A model generated the notes under the pieces. That model was not told the DNA's origin. It saw only the letters and a program-made list of their open reading frames with translations, and searched no databases. From Tubulanus polymorphus (lineage: Eukaryota > Nemertea > Palaeonemertea > Tubulaniformes > Tubulanidae), in contig NC_134026.1 of assembly GCF_964204645.1 (NCBI RefSeq), positions 1,860,001-1,924,000 of the forward strand: a stretch of 64,000 bases of DNA, given 5' to 3'. Within the stretch, counting starts at the first letter, position 1. Every line of letters starts with the position of its first letter. Both the position numbers and the translations under genes were made by a program. Shown here piece after piece: positions 62,200 through 64,000 of the stretch.

Positions 62200-63850
62200 T
62201 TTCATCATTGATAAAATCACTCTAGGGATCATCAATAAAATACATTAATGTTCAGGTGTGATAGAATACTGTTAGGTAATTTTATTGTTTTATGAACTGG
62301 GGGTAAATTTGTCATCGATAGAATTACTCTCGGGATCATCAGTAATAAACATTTATAAAATGCTTCATGAGATTTTTTTTTTTGAATTATCAAAAATTAT
62401 TTTATGGAAACAGTTAATAATAGAATTAATTTTTTTGAACTGAGGGTAAATTTTTCATTGATAGAAAGAATTACTCTCAGTTCATAAGTAAACTACACAA
62501 ATGAGGTTCAATATGTTTTTTTGTATTGATGATAGAATACTCTTAGATTATGAACTGAGGGTAATTTTGTCATTGATAGAATTACTCTCAGGTCATCAGT
62601 AAAATACATCAATTATAAAGTTAGTAGGATTATCAGTGAAATATATTTATATTAAATTTAATCAGTTTTAATTATGATAGAATACTGTTAGGTTATTTTT
62701 ATTGTTTTATGAACTGAAGGTAAATCTGTCATTGATAGAATTACTCTCAGGTCATCAGTAAAATACATTAATTATAAAGTTAGTCGGATTATCAGTAAAA
62801 TATATTTATAGTAATATTGATCAGTTTTAATCATGATAGAATACTGTTAGGTTATTTTTATTGTTTTATGAACTGAGGGTAAATCTGTCATTGATAGAAT
62901 TACTCTCAGGTCATCAGTAAAATACATTAATTATAAAGTTAGTAGGATTATCAGTAAAATATATTTATAGTAATATTGATCAGTTTTAATCAGGATAGAA
63001 TACTGTTAGGTTATTTTGTTCTATGAACTGAGGGTAAATCTGTCATTGATAGAATTACTCTCAGGTCATCAGTAAAATACATTAATTATAAAGTTAGTAG
63101 GATTATCAGTAAAATATATTTATAGTAATATTGATCAGTTTTAATCATGATAGAATACTGTTAGGTTATTTTATTGTTTTATGAACTGAGGGTAAATCTG
63201 TCATTGATAGAATTATTCTCAGGTCATCAGTAAAATACATTAATTATAAAGTTAGTAGGATTATCAGTAAAATATATTTATAGTAATATTGATCAGTTTT
63301 AATCATGATAGAATACTGTTAGGTTATTTTTATTGTTTTATGAACTGAGGGTAAATCTGTCATTGATAGAATTACTCTCAGGTCATCAGTAAAATACATT
63401 AATTATAAAGTTAGTCGGATTATCAGTAAAATATATTTATAGTAAAATTGATCAGTTTTAATCATGATAGAATACTGTTAGGTTATTTTATTGTTTTATG
63501 AACTGAAGGTAAATCTGTCATTGATAGAATTATTCTCAGGTCATCAGTAAAATACATTAATTATAAAGTTAGTCGGATTATCAGTAAAATATATTTATAG
63601 TAAAATTGATCAGTTTTAAGTATGATAGAATACTGTTAGGTTATTTTTATTGTTTTATGAACTGAGGGTAAATTTGTCATTGATAGAATTATTCTCGGGA
63701 TCATCAGTAAAATACATTAATAATAAAGTTAGTTGGATTATCAGTAAAATATATTTATAGCATTAATTGATCAGTTTTAATTATGATAGAATACTGTTAG
63801 GTTATTTTTATTGTTTTATGAACTGAGGGTAAATCTGACATTGTATGAAA
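62200..63850. repeat. About 159 bp satellite array, about 8 good copies plus degenerate ones
   Basis: The anchor GAATACTGTTAGG recurs at about 62680, 62839, 62998, 63153, 63311, 63470, 63628 and 63789 (steps 155-161 bp). Each unit contains GAACTGAGGGTAAAT, GATAGAATTACTCTCAGG and TCATCAGTAAAATACATTAA. Older, less regular copies start near 62,200. The monomers are very similar, so the array looks recently homogenised. Confidence 0.9.
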
Positions 63851-64000
63851 TTGTTTATATTGGTACTCGTTCCTTGATTGTGGTGAGTTTAAAGGTCATT
63901 GGTTTCTGTATGAATTCACCTGGCGTATTGTCAGATTGTCAAGCATTTCGACCAGAGGACATGGTGTCCCTGGAGCACTAGTGTCACCACTTTTAAGGTT

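Noticed and set aside
57839-63850. CRISPR-like arrays
   Set aside because: The repeats are head-to-tail without unique spacers, and the genome is animal; these are minisatellites and satellites.

Overview
This is a 64 kb stretch of an AT-rich animal nuclear genome. Genes are split into short exons by GT..AG introns, some genes are divergent or convergent neighbours, and miniature transposons, a degenerate LINE, minisatellites and satellite arrays are interspersed. The gene set (PDE10-type phosphodiesterase, VPS28, ANKRD66, BCR, XYLB, MFSD1-like, ASNSD1) is bilaterian. A marine invertebrate, probably a spiralian, is my best guess, but the sequence alone does not fix the phylum. Exon models were built by hand from homology, splice dinucleotides and phase. 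The models of all seven named multi-exon genes join in phase throughout.

Layout. (1) 460-22,811, minus: a PDE10-type dual-GAF cyclic nucleotide phosphodiesterase, running off the left edge. It is the most remarkable object here. It carries three separate clusters of tandemly duplicated, same-length, same-phase exons (3 x 51 bp, 2 x 143 bp, 2 x 156 bp) plus at least three phase-matched alternative first coding exons. (2) 24,149-25,873, plus: an intronless CABIT-domain adaptor (GAREM/THEMIS-like). (3) 27,679-29,385, minus: VPS28 (ESCRT-I), divergent from (4) ANKRD66 at 30,036-30,775, plus. (5) 32,359-39,801, minus: BCR-type protein (oligomerisation, DH, PH, C2, RhoGAP), sharing a 368 bp divergent promoter with two perfect CRE sites with (6) XYLB (xylulokinase) at 40,170-43,356, plus. 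(7) 43,810-46,787, plus: an MFSD1-like lysosomal transporter, convergent with (8) ASNSD1 at 47,197-50,057, minus. (9) 52,244-57,347, plus: an unrecognised proline-rich, basic protein gene with CRE, TATA box and polypyrimidine initiator. Its 4 kb intron holds a TIR element and a degenerate antisense LINE. (10) 57.8-63.85 kb: repeat-rich region with 32 bp, 36 bp and about 159 bp tandem arrays.

The genes are not an operon and have unrelated cell functions (cyclic nucleotide breakdown, Rho GTPase control, membrane sorting, sugar phosphorylation, lysosomal transport). The main biological story is that one PDE10-type locus could, through three independent exon choices, make up to 12 protein cores. 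The choices fall in the GAF-A/GAF-B linker helix, the GAF-B ligand-domain wall and the catalytic metal site, and at least three N-termini (one with an MGxC acylation-type start) would multiply this further.
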